Source: Branchiostoma floridae
Lineage: Eukaryota > Chordata > Leptocardii > Amphioxiformes > Branchiostomatidae
Reading direction: 5' to 3'
Length of the DNA stretch: 64,000 nucleotides
Assembly (NCBI RefSeq): GCF_000003815.2
Contig: NC_049979.1
Span: forward strand, 8,479,097-8,543,096
The stretch's first letter is position 1; the number at the start of each line of letters is the position of its first letter. Of this stretch, positions 10,301 through 19,363 are shown in pieces. The notes below the pieces were generated by a model. That model worked only from the letters and a program-made list of their open reading frames with translations, searched no databases and had not been told where the DNA came from. The position numbers and the translations under genes are program-made.

Positions 10301-13300
10301 GGACTACAAAGGTACAGGAGAAGAGAGCCACCAGGCGGTCCACCAGGGCTGCCGCCAGGGACAGCAAAGCCGTTAGGAGCTCACCCAGGGTCAAAAACTC
10401 ACAACAGAGTAAGAGAAACAGTAGGGGTGGGAAGAGAAAATCTTGCTTTGATGAGGATTCCGACATTTCAGAAGATGATGTTTCTATTGTGAGAGCAAAA
10501 GGGAAGAGGAGCCGAGGTCAAAGGGTGTCATCTAGTCAGAGTGGCAGTAAACAGAAGGCTGGTGTGCCAACAGAAGGGTCCCCCGGTCTGAAGCAGCTGA
10601 CCCTAACTCAGGCCATGTTTAACCAGAAGACAGAGCTGCACAGGTCCCAGGTGTACCGAGGAGGCCTGAGGAAGAAGGAGCCGCCCCTCGAGGACAGCCA
10701 CCTGCAGCAGGTCCTGGAGCTGTCCAGGAAGGAGACGTCTCCTCATGCTGCCGAGGAGGCGGAGGCTGTGCGGCTGGCGGTCCAGCGCTCCATCCACGAC
10801 ATCACCAACACACGGGAGCCCGCACACAGGGCACGGAAACAGGGCGGGGCTAAACCAAGGAACAGAAACAGGTCCACACAGAGCACCAGTAGTGAGAACT
10901 GTCAGCGCGCTCTGGAAGACACATTCGACCCAGATTGCACCTTCCTGCCAGGGAAGTTCAAGGTGCCGGGCGTACCAAGCACAAGTACCCAGAGGGACAC
11001 CCAGTTCCAGAGTCAGCAGTACACTAACGGACCCCTGAACGGCAGCCTGGACCCAGACATACAGCTGACAGAGTTGGACACTACCACCCTGCCTGTGGAC
11101 AGTCAGGGGTGTGGGGATGACGGAAGAGGGAGGAAAAGGAATGATGTTGTCAAGTTTGGGAGAGGGAAGACAGACATCAGTCGCCTGTTTGATGAGACAG
11201 ATTATGGAGGAGAGGAAGGTGAAGACATGGACACTGATGTTAACCTCAGCACACCAGAAGTGACGGAGAGGAAGAATGTGGGGAAGTACAGAAGGAAAGA
11301 GCCAGCGGGGGACGACTCTGACAGCTGCTCAGACTTGTTTGAAGTAGAGGGAGAGTGGGAAGGTACATTCAGCTTTTGTTTGTACTGTTAATTTGTGTTT
11401 CATCTTGGCTGATATGTAAGTCATCATATTTTGGTAGGTTAACTCACAGTGAAGTTTGTGCATTGATGATCTTTCAGATGATGATCACTGTGATGATGTT
11501 GATGATGATGATGATGAGGAGGACAGGGCTGGGAGGAGTAGAACTAGAAACCTTCCGGACAACCTGGCAGATTTTGACAGGTATGCATCATGATATTCTT
11601 TCCTTTTTTGTTGCAGTGAACTATAATTGTTTGTGGAGGCCACATCAGCTGTAGTCATACTGGGATCTGTTCCCTTCCTGTAATGTGACCTTAGATTGTG
11701 TTTTTAAGTGTGAATGTCACCCGCAGGGTTCCCAGAAAGGACGAAGGACCAAACTACAAGTACGCCCAGGTGGTGCGTAAGAAAGACGAACGGCGCAAGC
11801 TGCACGGACACGACTGCCAATGCTGCAAGGACGTAAGCACAGTCCAACTAAACAACTAGAGTTCGGCGACCTCATACCTCCATGAAAATTTAGAGCTTTC
11901 GTAAATTTCATGCAATTGACTAGCACATTAACATAATTTATGCATGGTATTGTTCATCATTGACTAACGTACACATGTCACAATTATAAAATTCCCATTA
12001 TTAATCATAAAGCGTTTTTGCAATTTTTACATAAATTATGCAAATAAGTTCCTCATTACCATATTTGGTATCTGCTTATATTCCACCTATCATAGTTAAC
12101 ATGTGTTACATTTATTGAAGTCCAGTTATTGAAAACAATGGAATTATACAATTTCCTCATTAATCATGCAAATTAAGTCCTCATTTGCATAAAATGTATA
12201 TCATTATGAACATATTTGCCTAAGGTACCCGCATGCCTAGTATGATGCCAATCCATCAATCCTTTCTGCAGTTATCCTCTTTAGAATGTCTTGACAAAAA
12301 CGCCCCTGCAGTTCCGCAATTAAATGTTAGGGGGCTGAAACCTGCCCCACTTTGTCATGACACTGCAAGCTATCTACCAGCCAAATGTCAAGACCATATC
12401 ACATCCAGGACAAGAGATACATTGAAAAAACTGCCATGATATAATATCCTCATTAATTATGCAAATGTACTCCTATTTTGCATAATTAGTATTCATCTTG
12501 TACAAAATTGTCTAAGGTACCTACATACCAAAAATGATGAAAATCCGTTGTTCCCTTCTTGAGTTATCCTCGTCAGAAGTTTTTGACAAAAATGCCCCTG
12601 CTATTTCCAAACTAGACGCTAGGGGGCCCAAACTTACGTAATTTTTTCCTGAGCACAAGAGCTATCTAATACTTAAAAATCTTGACCATAGCATGTTCAG
12701 AACACCGAGATAGCAAAACTGGAAGTTGCGCTGCAGTACCAAGGCCACACACCAGGGGGCCCAAAATTGACCTTGACCTTCGTCTTCCCAACCCCTATCT
12801 ACATACCAAATATCATCGTAGTCCATCTAGAGGTTCTCAAGTTATGATGACCACAAATATGCGGACACACAGACACACACACAAACACACACACAAACAC
12901 ACACACAGACACACTCAAAACTATACCTCCATTTTTTCATGGAGGTAATTAAATCTGTAGATGTAGGAACCTCGGGAGGTCGAAACCAAGTCCCGTGGCC
13001 ATGATATTGGCAAAATGATTTTATAAGGGCAGTAATTTTCATGGCACTTTTCAAATAAGCTATGAATTTGTATATGAATATGTTTTATGCCTTGCCAATA
13101 GCGACTGACTCCTTGAAGACGTATTTTGCTGCTGGGTGAAAGCCTCATACTTTCTTGACTTTGAAAGCCAATATTCCTCCAATTCTACTACAGGGGCTAT
13201 CTACAAATCAATTGGAGGAAGGTACTGTAGTTTCCAGAGGTTTACATTTTTTAATACCTCTTCACCGCGAACTTAAAACCATCATGAAGGTTTTTATTCA

Positions 13301-15921
13301 GGCCACCTATACCCTTGTCAGAGCGCTACTATACATTGTACAGTATTATGATCTGTTGGAAGTGACTCTTCTATCTGTCAGTAGAAACCTTGCAAGTTGT
13401 TAGTAGGTGGTTTCCAAGGCAAATGGCTGTTGGTGAAGGGGTTGGCATTTCCATTTCTGCACCTGATTATAGTGCTGGCGCAAACTCAACACCGCGAAAA
13501 TACTTGATCTTCTCCTTGCTGCAAATGTAAATGCTTTTACTATAGCTGAGGAGTTAAGAAAATGTCACCCTTTTAGATTTGCTTTATTTTTAATTTTTTA
13601 GTGAGGCAATCTATTCACCATGCACCAAGACTTGTACACATCCAGGCTAAGGAACAGTACTTGTTTTCTCTCCTGTAGGAGTGTGTCAGGTATGACTACT
13701 GGTCTTGACATGGTCCCTCCCACCTTCAACACCACTTCTTCTCCAGATAAATTCTGTTAATCTAGACCATAGCTAGCTCCAAGACAAGACATCTCTGATA
13801 AATCAAGACAAGACATCTCTGATAAATCCTAGCTGTAAGTGGTGAGTGGGTTAGTGGGTCACTAATGTTCCAGACATGCCCTGTGAGCAGCTGGTTCCAG
13901 TGCTGTCTCCTGCATACCCCTGTCAGGAGGAGGCACACGGATCATCCATCACCTGCCTGGAGAGGGTGGGGCTGGGTGGGACAGGTCAGGGGGTTACTGG
14001 GGGTCAGGCTGGGGGTCAGAGGTCAGAAGGTTAAGTGCTGGGCTGGGGAAGTGTGGTGCAGTCATCTAAATCACAAAAACAATACCATCTGGAAAGTGTA
14101 AAGATAAGAAAATTGGAAAAATATATTGCAGACTGTTTCTGCAAAGCCTACCAATAATGTTTGAAGATATTGATCATTTTTGTCAGGTATTTATCCTCTA
14201 TTTGCTGACATAACATTAATTGATTCAAAACTTTTCTACATCTGAGCAGAACCGAGACTGGAATCCTAAAGATAAAGCTTATTTCAGCGTTAGTATGTCA
14301 ATAGAATTAGCAAAACCCAGAAACAACTCATTACATCAAATACTGAAAATTTATTTTCAATCTCATGGTTGGAGATGAAATAAGATTTTCATCGCAATGT
14401 TGAAATGCAGAATGAATACAATGGAAATAATAATTCGCAGTGTTGCAGTGGAGAATTCACAGTGAAAACCGAAATAATAAGTAAAACTACAGGTACTACA
14501 AATATTCCTAGATTTACTGCGCAACTTAATTGATCCTCCTTTTCATTTCATTCAGTCCTTGATCATTTCCATCCATGTCGTGATGTCACCATCTTATATG
14601 TTCATAACTAGTTGGATGTTTTTCAGGATTTCCTGTTCCAGTAAGTAACTTGTACTCCTGTCCCTCCCCAGTGGTACGGAGACATGTCTGAGTCCCAGAA
14701 GAGGCTGCGTATGAAGGCGACGTCCCGCCACCGTCAGCAGCACTCCCCCACCTCCACACCAGAGGGCTTCTGGGACATCGGGATGCAGGACACACCAGAG
14801 CTGAGGGCTAGAGGTGAGACAATGCCGGACACCACGAGTGGTTACTTACTTTGTTACAGGGGTAATGTTCTTGGTCTGTGTGTATATTTGTACTGGTGTT
14901 TGACATCTTCCCCAGAGCTTCTAACTGGAGTTCTGCTTCTTACCGCTATATGTAGCCGCGTGTAGGATAGTATTCTTGCCGCAAAAGCGCCACCTACATC
15001 AGCTACATTTAGTGGTGAGAAGCAGAACTCCAGGTAGAAGCTCTGAGGAAGATGTCTTACAGGCATCAAATCATCAGCTAAGGCCACAGCAAGTAAATTT
15101 TATGGATGACATCCTCTACAGACTGCAAAAATAGTGTGATAGGGCGAAAAAAAAACAAGATGGGTGAAAAAAAACAAGATGGCTACATTTTCGAAAATAG
15201 GCACCATTAAGTTGTGATGAATGTTGTAACAAGAATTGAATGGACAAAACACGGTATCAGAGCCAACAAGGCATTCATTCCTGTATTCAAGACATGTACT
15301 GGTGTGGTAAAAGTGACACTAGTGTGTTAGACTGGCATCACCAACAAAGTTGGTAACCACACTCATGGCTTCCATATTGGTGTCACTTTTACAACTATCC
15401 AATAAATTTCATTTCTACAACTACAGTCCTGGGTACCTTGCAAGTGTCACTTCTACGAGTACTATTATTAGGCTACAACAGAATGTATTTGCTCATTTTG
15501 GTACTTAATCGTCAAGTTGACCATCCAAGCAGAAAAAAAAATTCTTGTTTTTTTTTCTGAAATCAGGCGAAAATTAATGCGCGCGCTGATGTCATCCATA
15601 AAATTTACTTGCTGTGGCCTAAGGTAAGATTAACTGGTTGTGTCAAAGAAAAATCCTACGATCTACCAACCTGGTGAAATTATTTTCAGAAGTAGTCTGT
15701 GTTGTCAAAAAAATTACAAAAACTATTTATTTCATTCATGGAAGTAACAGGTCTTTGATTTCTCTATTGCTTTATTATAAGAGTGGATGTAAGACTCTAA
15801 CGGATGGTTTTCTCACCTGGAAGGTTACCTGAAGGCAACTCAAGCCCCGCCGGCCAGGAAGAAGAGACGCCGACCCTACAAGCAGAACTTCTCACCTGTC
15901 AAGACAGGACAGAAAGACTGA
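4316..15921 (+). CDS. RBBP8: CtIP, DNA-end-resection factor (12 coding exons)
   Basis: CtIP (Sae2/Ctp1 family) activates MRE11-RAD50-NBS1 to start resection of DNA double-strand breaks in the nucleus. Coding exons by GT/AG and frame: 4316-4448, 4911-4953, 5129-5224, 5397-5509, 7189-7994, 9041-9251, 9808-10031, 10237-11362, 11478-11580, 11727-11832, 14672-14813, 15824-15921. They total 3201 nt, an exact multiple of three, giving 1066 aa (human 897). Residues about 25-128 form the N-terminal coiled coil with ACKNC (C97/C100), matching the human zinc-hook CxxC. Residues about 960-1050 form the Sae2-type C-terminal domain (YKYAQVVRKKDERRKLHGHD, CQCC, SRHR, TPEGFWDIG). The middle is low-complexity and basic/acidic. 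I see no PLDLS-like CtBP motif or LxCxE. The exon 6 acceptor is NAGNAG, so one Gln may be variable. Identity is firm; the exact 5' end (untranslated exon) is not resolved. Confidence 0.93.
4475..4680. repeat. dispersed repeat with 'ttttaagttcgtggt' modules
   Basis: Within intron 1, the phrase CGCGGTGGTTTTAAG(T)..GTGGTA appears twice, near 4530 and 4590. The reverse complement of the same phrase (TTCACCGCGAACTTAAAACC) appears at 13261-13280 in intron 10. This marks a dispersed, low-copy-looking repeat family. No termini or target-site duplication could be fixed. Confidence 0.45.
5397..5509 (+). other. RBBP8: CtIP N-terminal CxxC exon (exon 4)
   Basis: This exon encodes residues 91-128. It carries the ACKNC pair that corresponds to the cysteine pair of human CtIP (LCDRC), where zinc helps oligomerisation, and continues as a charged coiled coil (KQKEDELKSIRREREQ). 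The pair falls about eight residues later than in human CtIP, consistent with a longer amphioxus N-terminus. Confidence 0.75.
5825..7159. mobile_element. pogo/Tigger-like non-autonomous DNA transposon
   Basis: In intron 4 the left end CAGTCAAACCTG (5825-5836) and right end CAGGTTTGACTG (7148-7159) are perfect inverted repeats. Each is bordered by TA (5823-5824 and 7160-7161), the target duplication expected of Tc1/mariner/pogo elements. The CAGT..AACCT terminus is typical of pogo/Tigger. Subterminal GACCAC motifs recur on both sides. The body is 1335 bp and no transposase is recognisable, so it is a non-autonomous or internally replaced copy. Confidence 0.8.
6327..6465 (+). promoter_or_regulatory. 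promoter-like module inside the pogo-like element
   Basis: Two CCAAT boxes in reverse (CTGATTGGTTG, ATTGG at 6330-6334 and 6403-6407) lie upstream of a full YY1-type motif GCCGCCATTTTG at 6454-6465. The arrangement of NF-Y sites followed by a YY1 element is common in TATA-less promoters. It is carried within the transposon and points along the host gene. Transcription from it is not shown. Confidence 0.35.
8302..8344. repeat. 22-bp perfect palindrome between 12-bp direct repeats
   Basis: AAGGACGTTATATAACGTCC followed by TT (8313-8334) is a perfect palindrome. TTGGTGGGAACA occurs on both sides (8302-8313 and 8333-8344), overlapping the palindrome by one or two bases. The layout resembles a tiny insertion with target duplication, or a slipped-strand repair scar. 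Confidence 0.6.
8732..8785. repeat. short inverted repeat
   Basis: CACAAACTCCGC (8732-8743) and GCGGAGTTTGTG (8774-8785) form a 12-bp perfect stem with a GC-rich 30-base loop. It lies in intron 5. It may be the core of a short MITE, but no termini were found. Confidence 0.4.
9089..9100 (+). other. RBBP8: candidate BRCA1-BRCT binding motif S414-P-T-F417
   Basis: Exon 6 encodes PPVSPTFGRP. Human CtIP binds the BRCA1 BRCT repeats through phospho-S327 in SPVFGA. The SPxFG match, its position in the middle of the protein and the CDK-type S-P suggest the same function. Orthology of the motif is an inference from this short match. Confidence 0.55.
9353..9452. mobile_element. half copy of a palindromic MITE
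   Basis: The stretch from GACATCTTCCTCAGAG through CTGCTTCTCATCGCTAT to GTAGGTGGCGCTTTT matches one arm of the palindromic element at 14902-15056 in the last intron. Only one arm is present, so the copy is truncated or solo. Confidence 0.55.
9864..9878 (+). other. RBBP8: SUMO consensus site 1 (I487-K-T-E-P)
   Basis: IKTEP is a perfect psi-K-x-E sumoylation consensus followed by proline. It lies in exon 7, 24 residues before a second such site. Confidence 0.5.
9936..9950 (+). other. RBBP8: SUMO consensus site 2 (V511-K-Q-E-P)
   Basis: VKQEP repeats the psi-K-x-E-P pattern of the site at residues 487-491. The pairing of two identical-class sites in one exon is like synergy-control motifs of regulatory proteins. 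Modification is inferred, not shown. Confidence 0.5.
10690..10800 (+). other. RBBP8: tandem ubiquitin-interacting motif (UIM) candidates
   Basis: Exon 8 encodes EDSHLQQVLELSRKE (residues 694-708) and EEAEAVRLAVQRSIHD (residues 715-730). Both fit the UIM spacing: acidic lead, hydrophobic, two residues, Ala (Val in the first), hydrophobic, two residues, Ser, two residues, acidic. The key positions are V701/S705/E708 and A723/S727/D730, 22 residues apart. This spacing is like the tandem UIMs of RAP80 or ataxin-3, which read polyubiquitin. I know of no UIM in vertebrate CtIP. The flanks are disordered-looking, so two isolated helices would stand out. Confidence 0.55.
11478..11580 (+). other. RBBP8: acidic Asp-rich exon (exon 9)
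   Basis: GAT repeats encode an aspartate run (DDD, then VDDDDDEED) just before the C-terminal domain. The GATGAT microsatellite nature makes the length of this run likely to vary between alleles. Confidence 0.7.
11877..12945. mobile_element. TA-flanked non-autonomous element with 12-bp TIRs
   Basis: In intron 10, CCTCCATGAAAA (11877-11888) and TTTTCATGGAGG (12934-12945) are perfect inverted ends, each next to TA (11875-11876 and 12946-12947). The interior has imperfect modules repeating every ~293 bp (CCTCATTAATCATGCAAAT at 12155 and its homologue at 12448; 'GACAAAAACGCCCCTGC' and 'GACAAAAATGCCCCTGC'). It ends in a CA microsatellite. No coding capacity is seen. Confidence 0.65.
12859..12915. 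repeat. CA/CAGA microsatellite
   Basis: A run of ACACACAA, ACACAGAC and similar units lies near the right end of the TA-flanked element. Such a 3' CA tract next to the terminus is a structural part of that element. Confidence 0.85.
13780..13828. repeat. 24-bp direct duplication
   Basis: AAGACAAGACATCTCTGATAA plus ATC occurs twice in tandem. It is a recent local slippage or duplication inside intron 10. Confidence 0.7.
14902..15056. mobile_element. palindromic MITE, full copy
   Basis: GACATCTTCCCCAGAGCTTC with CTGGAGTTCTGCTTCT at the left is mirrored by AGAAGCAGAACTCCAG and GAAGCTCTGAGGAAGATGTC at the right. The whole 155-bp segment in the last intron therefore folds back. A one-arm relative lies at 9353-9452. 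Confidence 0.65.
15082..15619. mobile_element. PIF/Harbinger-like MITE
   Basis: The left end GGCCACAGCAAGTAAATTTT and its continuation TATGGATGACATC is mirrored exactly at 15589-15619. TAA borders both ends (15079-15081 and 15620-15622), which is the TWA-type 3-bp duplication of PIF/Harbinger elements. The 538-bp interior has A-rich runs but no transposase. The TIR is about 32 bp and essentially perfect, implying a young insertion. It sits in the last RBBP8 intron. Confidence 0.7.
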
Positions 15922-16385
15922 CTCACCTGATGATGTCAGAGACAGCCCTGCCTTAAAGATTTTATGTTCTAACACAGCTTCTTATAGACTACATCTGTAC
16001 ATACTTTAATTCACATATCAACTGGATAAACGACTGTATTACCCTATTGACCAGTGCAGTTTTTGCACTTGTAACTTTTACGTATTTGGGCATTTTTCTC
16101 GATTAAAAGCATCTATTCATTATTAATGAAATGATATTGATATTTGCTATAAGGTACTGGTAGATCAAGCCCAGTGGGTGAATTGATTGAGTAAGAATAG
16201 AAAGGGAAAAATGTGCAGTTATTTGTGTTGTAGATTTTATATTGACAATATGAATTGCGATTGTATTTTGTATAGTTTACATGTATTCACATTATTTACT
16301 ACTAGTAGCTTTAACCATATAAATTCTTTACACTATAAGACTAATCAATTGAAATAAATAAAACACTAAGATATTAAATGGGATG
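15922..16385 (+). other. RBBP8: RBBP8 3' UTR with polyadenylation signal
   Basis: After the TGA at 15919-15921 the sequence is AT-rich. It carries two overlapping AATAAA signals at 16353-16358 and 16357-16362, so cleavage is expected about 10-30 bases later. Earlier weak signals are less convincing. Confidence 0.6.
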
Positions 16386-17755
16386 ATTTTCTGTGTTCTT
16401 TTTAAATAAGAACATCTTTATGATACTAATGTACATGCTAGAATTACCACATCATGTTTTCCATTGGTACCTGCAGCTCCAAACCCATCCTTACTTCTGT
16501 CAAGTTGGTTGCAGTACTGAGACATATCGTTAGTCTGTGCTTTTGTCCCATAGCCATCATCTTGCCACTTGTAAAAGGACGTTGCACAATATTGGTGGTC
16601 TTTGCAAGACAACATCATGAATATGGATGAAAAATTCTATAGTTTGTAAAAATCATGAGTAGATCACTCCCAAAAATCAACATTATTATTAAAATCAACA
16701 GCAATTATTGAACGTAACAGCAATGAACTATACAGCACACATTCTTATGTTTCTTGTAGTTGTAAAGTATACCACAGATCCAAGCTCTTGCTACCCAGGA
16801 CAGAAATATGTTGTGCAAAACGATTTTCTGTCACGGTTACGGTGCCTTTCTGTCGTTTATGTTCAGCACTTTTGAATCGCACATATTTTACTGGGAATAA
16901 CTACTTACCTACCAATGTCACACTTGTAATTATGGAGAAAAAAAGTTTTACACCATACTTTACTGGGAATAACTACTTACCTACCAATGTCACACGTGTA
17001 ATTTGGAGAAAAAAAGTTTTACACCATACTTTACTGGGAATAACTACTTACCTACCAATGTCACACGTGTAATTTGGAGAAAAAAAGTTTTACACCATAC
17101 TTTACTGGGAATAACTACTTACCTACCAATGTCACACTTGTAATTTGGAGAAAAAAAGCTTTACACCATATTTCACTGGGAATAACTACTTACCTACCAA
17201 TGTCACACTTGTAATTTGGAGAAAAAAAGTTTTACACCATTTGTTGTATTAGTATCTAATTTCTAGTCCATTAGACTTTGATGATGAGACTAGTCGTTGT
17301 AGGACGTGCTCGGCATTACCCGCTTCTTCTACAGCGCTTTCGTATATATTATCAATGCCTTCATGGATGTCAAAAGTACTACTCTTTTTACTGTGAATAT
17401 GAAACGTCGAAGGTAACATCAGGCGATTCACAGAATTATCGTTCGCCTAGCATGTCACGACTTCCATTCGTCTCGCATGGATGCGTGCGAATCCGACGCA
17501 CCGCGAAGAAAGAGGACAGTGCCGCGTCACCCTTCATTTCTAAAGTCTCTTCCATCCCTCGCCCTTAAAATATACCTCGTTCTGTGAAACGTATTTAAAA
17601 GACGGCAAAGACACTTCAAACGATTCTCCACGCCATAGTCTGGTGGAAGAACGCCCTTTTGACCAGGAGATAAAAAGGTCCAGACGACGTGTAGAGACCA
17701 CCCGCGTCCCGCTTTCAGAGAACAAACAAAACCGAGGTCTGGGGAATGTCTGCGG
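16386..17755. other. intergenic region downstream of RBBP8
   Basis: It contains the 71-bp minisatellite. From about 17280 to 17740 the DNA is CpG-richer with overlapping open frames on both strands. None resembles a known protein, and no splice-consistent exon could be fixed. I see nothing else to call. Confidence 0.4.
16886..17240. repeat. 71-bp minisatellite, five copies
   Basis: The unit containing CTGGGAATAACTACTTACC, CAATGTCACAC(G/T)TGTAATT and GTTTTACACCAT starts at 16891, 16963, 17034, 17105 and 17175. Copies two and three contain a CACGTG E-box; the others have CACTTG. Confidence 0.9.
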
Positions 17756-17782
17756 TACCGTGGCCGATATCAACAATGTGCA

Positions 17783-18052
17783 ACACACTTACTTTTCTGC
17801 TCAAGACACTTACTCTTCTGCTCAACACACTTACTTTTCTGCTCAACACACTTACTTTTCTGCTCAAGACACTTACTTTTCTGCTCAACACACTTACTTT
17901 TCTGCTCAACACACTTACTTTTCTGCTCAACACACTTACTTTTTTCTGCGTGAGACACTTACTTTTTTCTGCGCGAGCCACTTACTCTTCTGCGCGAGCC
18001 ACTTACTCTTCTGCGCTGCACTTACTCTTCTGCGCTGCACTTACTTACTTTT
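17783..18052. repeat. 21-bp tandem array in left foldback arm
   Basis: The unit CACACTTACTTTTCTGCTCAA (with GACACTTAC variants) repeats, followed by more degenerate GCGAGCCACTTACTCTTCTGC and GCGCTGCACTTACTCTTCT units. Because 21 is divisible by three, long heptad-periodic open frames appear in several frames. These are not genes. Confidence 0.9.
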
Positions 18053-18342
18053 CCTGTGGTGCGCACCCCTCCCTTTATCAATGGATGGTCCCTGAATCAG
18101 GCCAAAGGTCACAAAGACCGCATAAAATGTAGCATTGACCGCATGTCAATCCTAAATTATCCTCCTTCGGATGACCCTATGAAATGACCCTTACCCTAGC
18201 GCGTTTTTGTGGATTCAATTTAATTCTTTTTGGTCTTTAGTATAGCATTTTGACAATGCAGATCGATAACGACAAGTCTCGATTTGATCATCACAACATC
18301 GCGTTTTGTTGCCATCACAACGTATTGTCAACTTTGAAAACA

Positions 18343-18803
18343 TTCAGTTGAATGGTGGGTGGGCGTCTCTGACTAAGTCAATTTATTTGTTACTTAGTAC
18401 ACCCCTACCCCTTTGGAGACCCTACTATGTGGATTTGGTCACAAGAAATACCCGCTTCTGATTAACAATTAGATCCTGGGAGTGGCATGACTATGTGGAT
18501 TTGGTACTGCTCCGCCCACCTAGTAGGGTCTCCTAAGGGGTAGGGGTGTACTAAGTAACAAGTCCACTCCGTCCAAAGTTAGTCCGGATCCGGGTAGTAA
18601 AATTCAGTGCTCCCACCAAAACATTACGTGCGGCAACTTGGCTATTTATTACTAAACAGACGCCGAATTCTGGACAGAGGAGCTACCAAGGCCTACCTGC
18701 CTTCTTACTCCTATCTACAGAGGAGTTAAGAGCCTCTGCCTGGTTTAGGTAAACCCTGGTAAATAAAAGTTTAAAGCTGCGCGCCAGAAACGCGCGCAGA
18801 ATT
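18343..18803. repeat. foldback spacer containing a nested inverted repeat
   Basis: The left part matches the dispersed repeat at 803-900. Within it, 18387-18427 and 18521-18561 are inverted copies of one another with a single mismatch, covering the TTACTTAGTACACCCCTACC block. The spacer is therefore a second palindromic repeat captured inside the larger one. The remainder (18562-18803) shows no match. Confidence 0.7.
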
Positions 18804-19093
18804 TGTTTTCAAAGTTGACAATACGTTGTGATGGCAACAAAACGCGATGTTGTGATGATCAAATCGAGACTTGTCGTTATCGATCTGCATTGTCAAAATG
18901 CTATACTAAAGACCAAAAAGAATTAAATTGAATCCAAAAAAACGCGCTAGGGTAAGGGTCATTTCATAGGGTCATCCGAAGGAGGATAATTTAGGATTGA
19001 CATGCGGTCAATACTACATTTTATGCGGTCTTTGTGACCTTTGGCCTGATTCAGGGACCATCCATTGATAAAGGGAGGGGTGCGCACCACAGG

Positions 19094-19363
19094 AAAAGTA
19101 AGTAAGTGCAGCGCAGAAGAGTAAGTGCAGCGCAGAAGAGTAAGTGGCTCGCGCAGAAGAGTAAGTGGCTCGCGCAGAAAAAAGTAAGTGTCTCACGCAG
19201 AAAAAAGTAAGTGTGTTGAGCAGAAAAGTAAGTGTGTTGAGCAGAAAAGTAAGTGTGTTGAGCAGAAAAGTAAGTGTCTTGAGCAGAAAAGTAAGTGTGT
19301 TGAGCAGAAAAGTAAGTGTGTTGAGCAGAAGAGTAAGTGTCTTGAGCAGAAAAGTAAGTGTGT
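19094..19363. repeat. 21-bp tandem array in right foldback arm
   Basis: This is the mirror of the array at 17783-18052, with units reading AAGTAAGTGTGTTGAGCAGA. Unit order and variants match the left arm in reverse, so the arms are being homogenised or were copied together. Confidence 0.9.

Larger units (their letters stand above)
11727..15921 (+). other. RBBP8: CtIP/Sae2 C-terminal domain (exons 10-12)
   Basis: Exons 10-12 encode residues 952-1066. YKYAQVVRKKDERRKLHGHD and CQCC align with human KYVEVVRKKAERRKLLGHT and CKEC. SRHR (1005-1008) and STPEGFWDIG align with SRHR and NTPENFWEVG, so T1016-P corresponds to human CDK site T847. The human FRY after SRHR, the KLHL15 contact, is QQH here. 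The protein ends RRRPYKQNFSP plus a short tail, as in human RRQPYNAIFSP. Confidence 0.85.

Noticed and set aside
10591-10640. PIP-box-like KQLTLTQAMF in CtIP
   Set aside because: The spacing places only one aromatic residue and one position late. Too degenerate to call a PCNA-binding site.
13660-13700. Possible 11-nt microexon (gagtgtgtcag) between exons 10 and 11 of RBBP8
   Set aside because: It would break the reading frame. The alignment with human CtIP is already gap-free across the exon 10-11 junction.
16418-16618. 66-codon minus-strand frame with several Cys and Tyr
   Set aside because: The composition looked protein-like, but no splice sites or family match could be supported.
17643-18132. 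Open frames of 128-150 aa with AQHTYFS-like or NTLTFLL-like repeats, mirrored at 19014-19599
   Set aside because: They are produced by the 21-bp tandem array, which is open in several frames on both strands. They are repeats, not proteins.
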